A stretch of DNA of 64,000 bases from Pseudoxanthomonas sp. Root630 (GCF_001427585.1 NZ_LMGY01000016.1:335440-399439), one strand, 5' to 3'; shown: positions 44,871-54,855, counted from the first letter of the stretch. The notes: generated from the sequence alone by a model not told the origin. Numbers and translations: made by a program.

Positions 44871-45907
44871 CCCAGGGGTACCGCCTCACCGCGCACGCGC
44901 CGCTGCGTGGCCGCACCACCTTCGGCGTGCCGGCCACGGCACCGTGGCTGATCGACGTCGACGACACCGCTGCGCTTCCCGACGTGCTTGCGCTGCCGCA
45001 GGTCACCGGGGCCGAGAGCCTGGTGATCGGCGGCGGCAGCAACCTGCTGTTCGCCGGCGATGCGCCCGGCGCGGTGATCGCGATGGCCACCCACGACCTG
45101 CGCGTGCTGTCGGACGATGGCGCGCAGGCGCGCGTGCGCGCCGATGCCGGCGTCGCCTGGCATCCGCTGGTGATGTGGACGCTCGACCAGGGCCTGTGCG
45201 GCCTGGAGAACCTGGCGTTGATCCCCGGCACCGTGGGCGCGTCGCCGATCCAGAACATCGGTGCGTACGGCACCGAGGTCGGCGAGTTCATCGACGTGGT
45301 CGAAGCGCTCGACCGCCACAGCGGCGCGATGGTGAGGCTGGACCGCGCGGCGTGCGCCTTCGCTTACCGCGACAGCGTGTTCAAGCACGAGGCTGACCGT
45401 TACCTGGTGACGGCGGTGGAGTTCGTGCTGCCGCGCACGCCGCAACTGCGCCTGGACTACGCGGGCATCCGTGAAGAACTCGGCGCGATGGGCGTCAGCG
45501 TGCCCACGGCGCGCGACGTGGGCGCGGCCGTCGCGAACATCCGCCGCCGCAAACTGCCGGACCCCGCGGTCGTCGGCAATGCCGGCAGCTTCTTCAAGAA
45601 CCCGATCATTTCGCAGGCGCAGGCCGACGCGCTGCTGGTCGACTACCCCACCCTGCCCGTGTTCCGCGGCGATGCCCTCCACAACCGCAAGGTGTCGGCG
45701 GCGTGGATGATCGAAGCCTGCGGCTGGAAGGGCCATCGCGACGGCGATGCCGGCGTGTCCGCCGCGCACGCGCTGGTGCTGGTGAACCACGGCCTGGCCA
45801 CCGGCGCACAACTGCTCTCGCTCGCGCGGCGCATCGCGGACGCCGTGCACGCGCGCTTCGGCGTCGCCATCGAACCCGAACCGAAGATCATCGGCGCGCG
45901 CTGGTAG
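44867..45907 (+). CDS. murB: UDP-N-acetylenolpyruvoylglucosamine reductase
   Basis: 346-aa FAD enzyme of peptidoglycan precursor synthesis (type I, E. coli-like). [11 protein letters not shown] opens the FAD domain, [17 protein letters not shown] is the FAD-binding loop, [16 protein letters not shown] follows, and [10 protein letters not shown] carries the type I tyrosine loop. The catalytic serine is in NAGSFFKNP. Translationally coupled to pyrD, a pairing seen in other Xanthomonads. Confidence 0.97.
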   Translation: MTQGYRLTAHAPLRGRTTFGVPATAPWLIDVDDTAALPDVLALPQVTGAESLVIGGGSNLLFAGDAPGAVIAMATHDLRVLSDDGAQARVRADAGVAWHPLVMWTLDQGLCGLENLALIPGTVGASPIQNIGAYGTEVGEFIDVVEALDRHSGAMVRLDRAACAFAYRDSVFKHEADRYLVTAVEFVLPRTPQLRLDYAGIREELGAMGVSVPTARDVGAAVANIRRRKLPDPAVVGNAGSFFKNPIISQAQADALLVDYPTLPVFRGDALHNRKVSAAWMIEACGWKGHRDGDAGVSAAHALVLVNHGLATGAQLLSLARRIADAVHARFGVAIEPEPKIIGARW

Positions 45908-45923
45908 GCCGCCGCACCGCCCC

Positions 45924-46832
45924 ATGCCCACCGTTCCCGCCCACTTCCGCGCCGCCGTGCTGATGCTGGGCAGCACGGTACTGTTCGCGCTGATGGTGGT
46001 GTCGATCCGGCTCGCGTCGGCGACGCTGCACACGTTCGAGATCGCGTTCTTCCGCAACTTCTTCGGCCTGCTCGCCGCGGCGCCGCTGATCCTGCGGCAC
46101 GGGCCGGGGATCCTGAAGACCACCCAGTTCCCGCGCTACCTGTTCCGCTGCCTGATCGGCATCTGCTCGATGCTCGCCGGCTTCTGGGCGATCGGCCACC
46201 TGCCGCTGGCGCAAGCGGTGTCGCTGTCCTACTCCACGCCGCTGTTCGTCACGCTGGCCGCGGCGGCGATGCTCAACGAGCAGGTGCGCGCGCGCCGCTG
46301 GACGGCAGTGGGGCTGGGTTTCATCGGCGTGCTGGTGATCGTCCGCCCGGGCACGACGGAGTTCACCGTCGATGCGCTGATCGCCGTGCTCGCGGCGGTG
46401 ATGAGCGCATTGGTCGCCATCCAGATCAAGCAGTTGTCGTACACCGAGCCCGCCGATCGCATCGTCATCTACACCACGCTGTTGTGGGTGCCGATGTCGC
46501 TGCTGCCGGCGCTGGCGGTGTGGGAATGGCCGCAGGGCATCACCTGGGTCTGGGTGATCGCCGCCGGCGTGCTGGGCACTGGCGGCCACATGCTGTGGAC
46601 GCGCGCGCTGAAGCTGGGGGAAGTCTCGGCGCTGACGCCGATCAGCTTCATGCAGCTGCCGGTGGTCGCGTTGTTCGGATGGCTGCTGTTCGACGAATCG
46701 CTCGACACCTGGACCCTGGTCGGCGCCGGCATCATCTTCGGCGCCAACGCCTACATCGCCCATCGCGAAGCGGTGCTCGCCCGCCGGGCCGCCTCCGAGG
46801 CGCCGAGCGCTGCGGCCAAGCCCGGCGAGTGA
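45924..46832 (+). CDS. EamA/DMT-family transporter
   Basis: 302-aa inner-membrane permease with ten predicted helices in two EamA repeats (about 8-140 and 150-285). ALSYSTPLF-like segments and GTGGHMLWTRALKLGE are typical. Substrate not predictable. It follows murB by 16 bp, so is likely co-transcribed, and ends 12 bp before the convergent kinase gene. Confidence 0.88.
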   Translation: MPTVPAHFRAAVLMLGSTVLFALMVVSIRLASATLHTFEIAFFRNFFGLLAAAPLILRHGPGILKTTQFPRYLFRCLIGICSMLAGFWAIGHLPLAQAVSLSYSTPLFVTLAAAAMLNEQVRARRWTAVGLGFIGVLVIVRPGTTEFTVDALIAVLAAVMSALVAIQIKQLSYTEPADRIVIYTTLLWVPMSLLPALAVWEWPQGITWVWVIAAGVLGTGGHMLWTRALKLGEVSALTPISFMQLPVVALFGWLLFDESLDTWTLVGAGIIFGANAYIAHREAVLARRAASEAPSAAAKPGE

Positions 46833-46844
46833 CGCGACGCCCGC

Positions 46845-49586
46845 TCAGCCCCGCTTGAGGGGCTGCTTGCCGGGCCGTTTCCCTTCGCGGTAGAGCCGCA
46901 CGAAATCGGCATCGTCGTCGCTCAAGGTCTTCGGATCCGCCACGAGCAGCGGCGCGACGTACTGACGGTAAAGCGGCGCGGCGTCCGCCTTCCGTCCCAG
47001 TTCGCCATAGGTGTCGATCAGGTTCCAGGCCGCGATACGCGTTTCCAGGTCGGTCTCGCCCAGGACGCGCCGACGGATCTCGAACAACCGCTGGTACTCG
47101 GGCACCGCTTCCGGAATACGGCCGAGTACCCGTAGCGCTTCGGCGCGGATGACCATCGTGATCTGCGCCTGCGGGTGCTTTTCGCCCAGCGTCTTCAGCG
47201 CGAGCGGTTGTACATCGCCCAACAGGCGAAGCGCCGCTTCCGGTTGGCCGGCATTGAGCAAGGTACCGGCGTGATTGACCAGGATCGACAGCGTGTCCGG
47301 ATGCGCGGCGCCCTGGGTGCGGCTGCGCGCGGTGATGACCTGCTCTTCCAGCGGCAGCGCGGCGGCGAAATCGTCGAGCCTGGCGTAGGCCGTCGCCAGA
47401 TTCAGGCGGGTGCGCACCGTCTGCGGATGGTCGTGGCCGAGCACGCGCTCGCGCGCGGCGAGCACCTCACGCAAGGCCGGAACCGCCGCCTTCACCGACT
47501 TCTTGTCGCCGCCATCGATCATCATCGTGGCCAGCGTGCTGCGCGCCTGCAAGGTCGTGGGATGCTCGCTGCCCAGCTTGGTGGTGTAGCGCGCGGTGAG
47601 GTCGCGCTGCATCGCGAGCGCCGCTTCCTTCTCGCGGTTCATGATGCGCAGGACGGCCAGGTTGCCCATCGCGGACAGGGTTTCGTCGTCGTCCGGCCCC
47701 AGCGTGGCGGTGCGCAACGCCACCACCTTTTCCATGTTGGCGCGCGCCTCGGGCAGTTCGCCCAGGTTGCGCTGCACGGCGGCGAGATTGTTGGTCGCTT
47801 CCAGCGTGGCAGGGTCGCGCTCGCCGACACTGGCGAGCAGGCGCTCCTGCACCGCCTGCACGACGCCCTTGGCCCGCGGGCGATCGCCGCGTGCCGAGAT
47901 GACCTGCGCCTGCGCCAGTTCCAGCTTGACCCGCACGCGATCGTTCACCGGCAGCGCGAACGCGCGCGGCAGCGCCTTCTGCAACACGGTCTCGGCCTGG
48001 TCGATGTGGGCGCCCTCGAGCAGGGCCTGCACCTGTTCGTTGCGCGCGCGCAGCGTCTCCGGCGCGCCATCGCCCAGCGTGGCCGCGCGATGCTCGGCGA
48101 CCCGGCCGAAATGCTCCGCGGCTTTGTCGTAGCGTCCGATGGCGGCGTACACCCGCGCGACCGATTCGCGCAGGCTGGCGGCCACGTCGGGCTGATCGGC
48201 GAAATCGCGAGCGATGGCCTCTTCGGCGTTGGCGAGCAACTGGCGGTCCACCAGGTCACGCGCCAGGTCGCCGGTGCTCGCCTTCGCCAGCGTCGCGCCG
48301 AACGCGGACGAGGCGCCCGGATCGACGCTCGCCACCTGGCGGACCAGCCCTTCGGACAGGCCAACGCCCATGGTCTCGATGTCGATGCCTTCCAGCATCG
48401 ACTGCTGGAACGCCGCCACTTTCTCCAGTTCGGCACTGCGCGACTCGGCGACCGCACGCTGCGCACGTGCCTGCTGCAGGCCATACAGCGAAAGCCCCAA
48501 TCCACCGAGCAGCGCGAGCAGCACCACCGCTGCGGCGGTTGCAGCCGTGCGGTGGCGGCGGAGGAACTTGCGTGCGGCATAGCCCCGGCTCGGCGGTACC
48601 GCGAGGACCACCCGACCATCGAGATAGCGCTGCAGGTCGTCCGCGAGTGCGGCGACCGAGCCGTAGCGCGCCTCGCGGTCGTGCTGCATCGCCTTCAGCA
48701 CGATCCAGTCGAGATCGCCGCGCAGGCGGTCGCGCATGCGCGTGGGCGAAAGCCCGCGTTCGTCGGCGACCTGTCGCGCCTGGTCGGCCGGCAACGCGGC
48801 CAGCCGCGATGACGGCGCCACAGCGGTGGGCGTATCCGCCGCCCAGGTTTCGCCGACCGCATCCGGGCGCACACCGGCGATCAGTTCGTACAGCACGACG
48901 CCGAGCGAATAGACATCACTGCGCGTGTCCACCTGGTGCGCATCGCCGTGCGCCTGCTCCGGGCTCATGTATTCGGGCGTGCCGGCGCGCTCGAGCGCCG
49001 CATCGCCGGCCAGCGAGGCCGCCATCGCAATGCCGAAATCGATGATCTTCGGCACGGGCCGGCCATCGAGCGTGTCGACCAGCAGGTTGCCCGGCTTCAG
49101 GTCGCGGTGGACCACGCCCTTGTGGTGGGCGTGCTGCACGCCTTCGCAGACGCGGATGAACAACCCCACGCGCTCGTCCAGCGACAACCGCTGTTCGCGG
49201 CAGTAGCGCGTGATCGGGCTGCCCTCGATCAGCTCCATCGCGAAGAACGGGAAGCCTTCCTCGGTGGCGCCGGCGTCGTAGATCTGCGCGATGGCGGGGT
49301 GGCGCATCTGCGCCAGCACCTGCCGCTCGACCTCGAAATGGGCCAGGTGGCGCGCCTGGAGCTTTTGCGCGCGCAACAGCTTCAGCGCCACCTCGCGACG
49401 GACGGGTTCGAGCTGGGCGGCACGATAGACCTCGCCCATGCCGCCGCGCCCCAGCAGACCCTCGATGCGGTAACGGCCCAGCCGCGCGCCCGGCGCGAGC
49501 GTGCCATCGGGCGCGGTCGGTGCGTCCTGCAGGCGCGTGGCCAGCTGCTCGGTGGGCGCGAGGTCGTCGTAAGGTTGCGATGTCAT
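46845..49586 (-). CDS. Transmembrane Ser/Thr protein kinase with TPR-like domain
   Basis: 913 aa. Cytosolic Hanks-type kinase (about 37-310): glycine loop LGRGGMGEVYRA (46-55), invariant lysine in VALKLLRAQ, catalytic HRDLKPGNLLV, DFGIA, and GTPEYMSPEQ of the activation segment. A single hydrophobic segment (about 345-370) follows, and then a long helical region (about 390-900) rich in TPR-like repeats (several NLAxxxxxLGxxxxA and GxxHPxTLxxxxNLA units), presumably the sensor or partner-binding part. ATG at 49586. Divergent from an FHA-GGDEF gene 95 bp away. Confidence 0.92.
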   Translation of the reverse strand: MTSQPYDDLAPTEQLATRLQDAPTAPDGTLAPGARLGRYRIEGLLGRGGMGEVYRAAQLEPVRREVALKLLRAQKLQARHLAHFEVERQVLAQMRHPAIAQIYDAGATEEGFPFFAMELIEGSPITRYCREQRLSLDERVGLFIRVCEGVQHAHHKGVVHRDLKPGNLLVDTLDGRPVPKIIDFGIAMAASLAGDAALERAGTPEYMSPEQAHGDAHQVDTRSDVYSLGVVLYELIAGVRPDAVGETWAADTPTAVAPSSRLAALPADQARQVADERGLSPTRMRDRLRGDLDWIVLKAMQHDREARYGSVAALADDLQRYLDGRVVLAVPPSRGYAARKFLRRHRTAATAAAVVLLALLGGLGLSLYGLQQARAQRAVAESRSAELEKVAAFQQSMLEGIDIETMGVGLSEGLVRQVASVDPGASSAFGATLAKASTGDLARDLVDRQLLANAEEAIARDFADQPDVAASLRESVARVYAAIGRYDKAAEHFGRVAEHRAATLGDGAPETLRARNEQVQALLEGAHIDQAETVLQKALPRAFALPVNDRVRVKLELAQAQVISARGDRPRAKGVVQAVQERLLASVGERDPATLEATNNLAAVQRNLGELPEARANMEKVVALRTATLGPDDDETLSAMGNLAVLRIMNREKEAALAMQRDLTARYTTKLGSEHPTTLQARSTLATMMIDGGDKKSVKAAVPALREVLAARERVLGHDHPQTVRTRLNLATAYARLDDFAAALPLEEQVITARSRTQGAAHPDTLSILVNHAGTLLNAGQPEAALRLLGDVQPLALKTLGEKHPQAQITMVIRAEALRVLGRIPEAVPEYQRLFEIRRRVLGETDLETRIAAWNLIDTYGELGRKADAAPLYRQYVAPLLVADPKTLSDDDADFVRLYREGKRPGKQPLKRG

Positions 49587-49681
49587 GCCACTATCCCCGG
49601 TGGGCGACGCCATGGTACTGGAAGCCTGTCGCCACCGGCCGATCCGGTACACTTCCGGACGCATCCGCCTTCCGCGCTCGC

Positions 49682-50578
49682 ATGTCCCGGGACCCCCAAG
49701 ACCCGCATACCACGCTCCGGACCGTCCTCAGCGACGGCCCGCGCCCGCTGTCGCCCCGCTCCGCCTGTGTGGTGGTGATCCAGGGCGAAGGCCTGGGCCG
49801 CCGGGCCGACGTCGGCGACCAGCGCGTGGTCGTGGGACGCTCCCAGGAGGCCGACCTGCATATCCCGCACAACAGCGTGTCGCGCCTTCACTGCGAGATC
49901 TGGCGCGATGGCGAGACCTACCGCGTGCGCGACCTCGGCGCCACCAACACCACGCGCCTGAACGATGCGCCCGTGCAGGAAGCCGCGTTGGCCGACGGCG
50001 ACCACCTGACGCTGGGCGAGAGCATCCTCAAGTTCATCAGCCACAGCAGCGTGGAAGCGCACTACCACGAAGAGATCTACCAACTGGCCACCCACGATGC
50101 GCTGACGGAGATGTACAACCGCCGGCACTTCATCGAAACGGTGGACAAGGAGATCGCACGCGCGATGCGCCATCACCGCGCGTTGACGATGTGCATCATC
50201 GACGTCGACCTGTTCAAGCCGATCAACGACCGCTACGGCCATATCTCCGGCGACCACGTGCTGAAGCAGATCGCGGGGCTGGTGCGCCGGCACGTGCGCA
50301 ACGACGATGCCGCCGCGCGCATCGGTGGCGAGGAATTCGCCGTGCTACTGCCCGAATGCGGGCCCGAGGCCGCCTACGGTTTCGCGGAGCGCCTGCGCGA
50401 AGCGGTGGAAGCCGTCGTGTTCCGGCCCGGCGGCGAAGCCCAGCGCATCACCGTGAGCATCGGCATCGCCTCGCTGACGCTCGACCGCGATACCTGCAGC
50501 CGGATGATGGCCGCCGCCGACGCCGCGCTGTACCGCGCCAAGAGCGAAGGCCGCAATCGGGTCTGCATCGAACCCTGA
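49682..50578 (+). CDS. FHA domain-containing diguanylate cyclase
   Basis: 298 aa. FHA domain (about 45-118): GRSQEADLHIPHNSVSRLHCEI gives the phosphothreonine-binding Gly-Arg (52-53) and S/R/H residues (66-70), with NTTRLND after it. The GGDEF domain (about 135-295) is intact, signature GGEEF at 215-219, and an I-site RxxD (RNDD, 206-209) lies five residues before it, so the enzyme should make c-di-GMP with product inhibition. No membrane segment. ATG at 49682. The neighbouring kinase is an obvious candidate to control it by phosphorylation. Confidence 0.93.
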   Translation: MSRDPQDPHTTLRTVLSDGPRPLSPRSACVVVIQGEGLGRRADVGDQRVVVGRSQEADLHIPHNSVSRLHCEIWRDGETYRVRDLGATNTTRLNDAPVQEAALADGDHLTLGESILKFISHSSVEAHYHEEIYQLATHDALTEMYNRRHFIETVDKEIARAMRHHRALTMCIIDVDLFKPINDRYGHISGDHVLKQIAGLVRRHVRNDDAAARIGGEEFAVLLPECGPEAAYGFAERLREAVEAVVFRPGGEAQRITVSIGIASLTLDRDTCSRMMAAADAALYRAKSEGRNRVCIEP

Positions 50579-50591
50579 CGGGCGGGCCGCG

Positions 50592-51533
50592 TCAGCCGCC
50601 CAGGCGCTCCACGCCGTAGCCCGCCGCACGCCAGGCATCGATGCCACCGCGCAGCGGCAGCACATCGCGGAAGCCGGCCGCACGCAGGCGCGCCGCCATC
50701 CAGGCCGCCGACACTTCATCCGGGCATGCGCAGTAGATGACGATCTTCCCCTCGCGCGGATACGTGGCGAGGATGCCGTCGAGCCGGCGCTCGTCCGCGA
50801 ATATCGCCCCGGGAATGACGTAGGGGTCCACATCGCGGAACCCGGGCGCGCGGATGTCGAACACGACGGGCGACTCCCCGGCGCGCATCAGCGCGTCGAG
50901 CGCCGGCGGATCGATGCGGGCGGCCTCCAGCGACTTCAGCAGCGTGCGTCGGCGCCACCAGCGCCAGCCGACATAGGCCGCGAACGCCGCGGCGATCAGG
51001 ACCACGGCACCGGTACCGAGTTGCGACAGCGCGTCGATGACGGTCTCCACCTGATCGGCGAACAGCACGCCCAGCCCCAATCCCAGCGCCGCCCACAACG
51101 CGGCACCCAGGCCGTCGTAGCGCAGGAAGCGCGGCAACCCCGCCTGCATCGCACCGGCCAGCGGCACGGAGACCATCGACAGCCCGGGAATGAACTTCGC
51201 CACCGAGAGAATGCGGATGCCGAAACGACCGTAGAAACGTTCCGTGCGCTTCATGCAGGTGTCGCGCGACAGCGACAACCGGCACAGCGACTGCAGCGTG
51301 CGGTTGCCGTAGCGGCGACCGGCGTAGAACCACACGCTGTCGCCGATCAACGAGGCCAGCACCGACACGCCGAGCACGCCGGCCAGCGGCAGCCACAGCG
51401 GATCGGCGTGCAACGCCAGGCCGGCGCCGACCAGGATCAGCGTGGGCATCGCGGGCACGGGCAGACCCAGCGACAACGCCAGCACGTTGGCGAACACCAG
51501 CAGCACGCCGTAGCGGTCGATCAGTTCCTGCAT
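50592..51533 (-). CDS. DedA-family membrane protein fused to rhodanese
   Basis: 313 aa. VTT/DedA domain (about 15-190; SVAKFIPGLSMVSVPLAGAM is the conserved segment), then a cytosolic rhodanese domain (about 205-308) with the cysteine loop VIYCACPDE (C268). DedA proteins flip phospholipid or undecaprenyl phosphate; the fused sulfurtransferase suggests a redox or sulfur link. ATG at 51533. Convergent with the FHA-GGDEF gene. Confidence 0.9.
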   Translation of the reverse strand: MQELIDRYGVLLVFANVLALSLGLPVPAMPTLILVGAGLALHADPLWLPLAGVLGVSVLASLIGDSVWFYAGRRYGNRTLQSLCRLSLSRDTCMKRTERFYGRFGIRILSVAKFIPGLSMVSVPLAGAMQAGLPRFLRYDGLGAALWAALGLGLGVLFADQVETVIDALSQLGTGAVVLIAAAFAAYVGWRWWRRRTLLKSLEAARIDPPALDALMRAGESPVVFDIRAPGFRDVDPYVIPGAIFADERRLDGILATYPREGKIVIYCACPDEVSAAWMAARLRAAGFRDVLPLRGGIDAWRAAGYGVERLGG

Positions 51534-51920
51534 TGCGATCCCCGGGAAGTCCACGCCGCCTTCCGCGCCGTGGGTCGGCATGTTCGACCTCGCACGCTCC
51601 ATCGGCAAGGCGTGGCCCTGCAACGATCCGTTGCCCGGCAGGATCGCGCACGCCTGTACCACCCGCCTGCGCGCCAGCTCTGCTGCGCTGCATGATCCGG
51701 GGCCGGCCGCGTGGGCTGGCGAGCGCACCCGGAGGGGGCATTCCGGCCAATGCAGGGGGCGTGCGCAGCCAAACCCGCCTCCCTCACGCCGGCTTAATCC
51801 CTCCGCCGGCGTACGGGCCGACCATCCGCCGCTGTACGGTCGCCGCCCCCCAACGCGTGCCGCACGCCAAGGCAGTCCATCCCGTTGAACGTCCACAGAC
51901 TCTCGCCGGAGGATCCGATC
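51534..51920. other. Divergent intergenic region
   Basis: 387 bp between the DedA-rhodanese gene and the pectinacetylesterase-like gene. No convincing ORF, repeat, RNA or strong promoter hexamer is seen; it probably holds both promoters. Confidence 0.5.
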
Positions 51921-53336
51921 ATGGTTGCACCCGTACGACCCGCACGCCTGTCTCTCGTCCTGGCCACCGCCGGTCTCACCCTGATGGTCGCGGCGCCCCT
52001 GAAGGCCGAAGAAGGCGACTACAGCTTCTGGCAAACCCTGGTGAACCTGGTGTCGCCACCCAAGGCCGACAACAAGGTCACCTCTGCGCAGCGCACCGGC
52101 CACTATCCGTTGCTGTCGAACCCGTCCGGCTTCGACGACGGCTTCCAGCCCGGCCGCTACGACGCCTGGCAGACCATCCAGCTGGCGCCCTCGACCGGCG
52201 CGGTGTGCGGCGATGGTTCGCCGTTCAAGTTCTTCGTCAATCGCGTGGCCGACACGCGCAACACCATCATCTACATGGAAGGCGGCGGCGCGTGCTGGGA
52301 CTACGCCAGTTGCACCGGCCAGAGCGGCATCCGCGGCGCGCGCAATCCGAATGGCATTCCCGACGACTACATGAGCCTGCTGAATCCGGGCGCCAGCCTG
52401 GTCAGCCCGTTCGTCACCCGCGTCAGCCCGTTCGATGCGGTGAAGACGCAGGGTTGGAACATGGTCTACGTGCCCTACTGCACCGGCGACATCTACAGCG
52501 GCGACCGCGTCGCGGTGTACGCCGACCCCAGCGGCCAGGCCGCGCCGCTGGTCTGGCACCACAACGGCGCGCGCAACACACGGGCGGTGGTCAGCTGGCT
52601 GAAGGACAACCTGCCACGGCCGACGCAGATGCTGTCCACCGGCTGCAGCGCCGGCGGCGCAGGCAGCCTGACCAGCTATCACCCGCTGCGGCGCGACCTG
52701 GCACCGACGCGCAGCTTCCTGATCGACGATTCCGGCCCGATCTTCCCGACGTTGAAGAACGGCAACCCGGTGGACTACCCGTCGCAACCGCTGATGGCGC
52801 TGATCCGCAGCGCCTGGGGCCTGGACCAGCCGAACGGCCCGCTGCCCTACCTCGCCAACGGCCTGCCGCAGTTCGACCTCAACGAACTCGGCAGCCTGTA
52901 CCCAGCGCTCTCCAGCAAGTACGCGAACGACCGCCTCGGCCACACGCACTTCTGGAAGGACCTCAACTATTCCTCGTACTCGTACGAGCGCTTCTATCCC
53001 GACATCGCCAACGCGCCCGACCAGGCGACCAAGGAAGCGCGCATCCATGCACGCTGGAACACCGACACGGCACGCCTGCGCGATCGCCTGAACACGTTGA
53101 ACAACTTCGGCGGCTATTTCCCGCAGTACCGCGCGCTCAACGAGAGCCACTGCACCACCATCGTCGACTTCAAGAACGCCGACGTGCAGGCGCAGAACCT
53201 GGAGCTGAAGCACTTCATCGACAGCGTGCTCGATGGCCAGGGCAAGGTGATCGACGCCAGCGAGCAGGACGACAAAGCCGACAAGGCCAAGCCGTTCAAC
53301 CTGCTGTATTGGCTGGTCGACCAGTTGCTGGGTTGA
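51921..53336 (+). CDS. Secreted pectinacetylesterase-family hydrolase
   Basis: 471 aa. Signal peptide about 1-30 (PLKAEEGD). NTIIYMEGGGACWDYASC (oxyanion segment) and LSTGCSAGGAGS with nucleophile S243 are signatures of the pectinacetylesterase/Notum family; VYVPYCTGDIYSGDR lies between. The late DLxH region (ALNESHCTTI) may give the histidine. The natural ester is unknown, and no pectin genes are around. The gene is followed, 54 bp on, by a membrane-anchored helical protein. Confidence 0.82.
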   Translation: MVAPVRPARLSLVLATAGLTLMVAAPLKAEEGDYSFWQTLVNLVSPPKADNKVTSAQRTGHYPLLSNPSGFDDGFQPGRYDAWQTIQLAPSTGAVCGDGSPFKFFVNRVADTRNTIIYMEGGGACWDYASCTGQSGIRGARNPNGIPDDYMSLLNPGASLVSPFVTRVSPFDAVKTQGWNMVYVPYCTGDIYSGDRVAVYADPSGQAAPLVWHHNGARNTRAVVSWLKDNLPRPTQMLSTGCSAGGAGSLTSYHPLRRDLAPTRSFLIDDSGPIFPTLKNGNPVDYPSQPLMALIRSAWGLDQPNGPLPYLANGLPQFDLNELGSLYPALSSKYANDRLGHTHFWKDLNYSSYSYERFYPDIANAPDQATKEARIHARWNTDTARLRDRLNTLNNFGGYFPQYRALNESHCTTIVDFKNADVQAQNLELKHFIDSVLDGQGKVIDASEQDDKADKAKPFNLLYWLVDQLLG

Positions 53337-53390
53337 CGGGACCGTCGCGGGCCGTCGCCGTGCGGCGGCCTGCGCGACCTGGAGGAGCGC

Positions 53391-53999
53391 ATGAAACACC
53401 CGCTTGTATTGGCCATCGTCCTCCTCGCAACCGCGGCCGGCGCCGCCGTGTGGTGGCACTCGCACGCCGCGCGCACGCCGGCCCCGCCCACGGCGGCGGA
53501 TGCGACGCCATCCGCGTCACCGGCGTGGCTGCGTCTGCAGGCCACGCCGCAGGCGAGGGATCACCGTGAACGAGAGCGCTTCGAAGCCGATGCCCGCGAT
53601 TTCTTCGCCCGCGCGTCGTCCTTGCGTCCGGTGGAACGCAGCGAGCGTGCCGATGCGTTGTCGCGCCAGATCGACCGCTACGAAGGCGACGGCGGGCTGT
53701 CGGCCGGCGAGGCGGTCCTGCTGCGCACCGCCCTGGTCAAGGCAACCGTGGAGGACCCGGCGGAGCAGGTGGAACAAGTCGCCGCCATCGCCGATCGCTA
53801 TCGCACCCACGCCGACCAGCGCATGGCCGCCTTCGCTGCGCAGCAAGCCCGCGATCCGCGGTTCCAGGCGTACAAGGCGCGCGAGGCGCACGTCGTCAGC
53901 GAGGTCATGGCGATGACGTCGATTCCGGCCGGCCTCACCCGGGACCAGTACCTGCGGCAGCGGCTGCAGGAAGAGCGCGAGCGCGCGTACGCGCCGTAG
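53391..53999 (+). CDS. Membrane-anchored helical protein beside the esterase
   Basis: 202 aa. One N-terminal transmembrane helix (about 5-22), a Pro/Ala linker, then a charged all-helical domain (about 55-200). The architecture (anchor, Pro/Ala linker, helices) resembles steric lipase chaperones (LifO), but it is much shorter, about 60% of their length, and no LifO motif is certain. It may help fold the adjacent hydrolase. Otherwise unrecognised. Confidence 0.6.
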   Translation: MKHPLVLAIVLLATAAGAAVWWHSHAARTPAPPTAADATPSASPAWLRLQATPQARDHRERERFEADARDFFARASSLRPVERSERADALSRQIDRYEGDGGLSAGEAVLLRTALVKATVEDPAEQVEQVAAIADRYRTHADQRMAAFAAQQARDPRFQAYKAREAHVVSEVMAMTSIPAGLTRDQYLRQRLQEERERAYAP

Positions 54000-54010
54000 G
54001 GCTGCGCCTC

Positions 54011-54150
54011 TGTAGGAGCGACGTAAGTCGCGACCGCACGCCGACAGCGTCATGATCGATGCGGTTCACGTTATGGCGCCGGATCGATCCCCATGCTTTG
54101 CACGGCCGGGACCCCTCGTTGATCCGGTCGCGACTCACGTCGCTCCTACA
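54011..54150. repeat. REP dimer (SMAG-like), copy 4
   Basis: 25-bp arms at 54011-54035 and 54126-54150, inverted with one change (GACTCACG in the right arm), around a 90-bp spacer. It lies between the convergent ends of the helical protein and the PAP2 gene. Confidence 0.92.
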
Positions 54151-54165
54151 CCAGCTGGCAGCCGC

Positions 54166-54855
54166 CTACCTGACCTGCCACGGCCGTTCGCGGATCCGAT
54201 ACAGCACCAGGTAGACGCCAGACACCCAGGCGATGCCGGCGGCCCAGCCGCCGAGGATGTCCGATGGGTAATGCACGCCCAGGTAGATGCGCGAGGCGCC
54301 GACGGCAAGCGCGAACAGCACCGCAAGCGCGGCGACCGGCCAGCGGGCGCGCGTATGCCAGCACAGCAGCACGACGACCATCGCCAGCGTCGCCGACCCC
54401 ATCGCATGGCCGCTGGGGAAACTGAAGGTGTGTTCGGGCGCGATGGATTCCCACAGCGTGGGCCGGTCGCGCTGGAAGAATTGCTTCGTCGCCAGGTTCA
54501 GCAGCGCCGATCCCGCGAACGAGGCACCGGCGAACGTGGCTTCGCGCCAGCGCCGGGCGACCAGCAGGCCGACCGTCAGCGCGATGTCGACGGGCACCAC
54601 GCCCCACTGGTAGCCGATCGCCGACATGAAGACGAAGAAGCGGTCCAGCGCCGGCCCGGCGAGCGCGTGCGCGCGCCACAGCAGCGGATCGTCGAAGTAG
54701 AAGACTTCCAGTTCGTGGACTTCGTCGGCGAGTTCGACGAACAGCCACAGCGGCGCCAGCAGGCACAGGAACAGCAGGACCAGGCGGCCGCCATGCTCGC
54801 GCAGCAGGCTGGCGATGAAGCGTCCGCCCTGTGCCAGCCTGTCAGCCGGTGACAC
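54166..54855 (-). CDS. PAP2-family phosphatase
   Basis: 229-aa membrane phosphatase with about six helices. The three PAP2 motifs are [19 protein letters not shown] and [12 protein letters not shown], with catalytic histidines in the last two. Candidate substrates are undecaprenyl pyrophosphate or phosphatidate. Start GTG at 54855, overlapping the 3' end of ispG by 14 nt, so it may be co-transcribed with ispG and thus supply lipid-carrier recycling beside isoprenoid synthesis. Confidence 0.9.
   Translation of the reverse strand: MSPADRLAQGGRFIASLLREHGGRLVLLFLCLLAPLWLFVELADEVHELEVFYFDDPLLWRAHALAGPALDRFFVFMSAIGYQWGVVPVDIALTVGLLVARRWREATFAGASFAGSALLNLATKQFFQRDRPTLWESIAPEHTFSFPSGHAMGSATLAMVVVLLCWHTRARWPVAALAVLFALAVGASRIYLGVHYPSDILGGWAAGIAWVSGVYLVLYRIRERPWQVR

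Noticed and set aside
50592-53465. 957-codon frame including the DedA-rhodanese gene
   Set aside because: Only the last 314 codons are real; the upstream part is antisense to the pectinacetylesterase-like gene.
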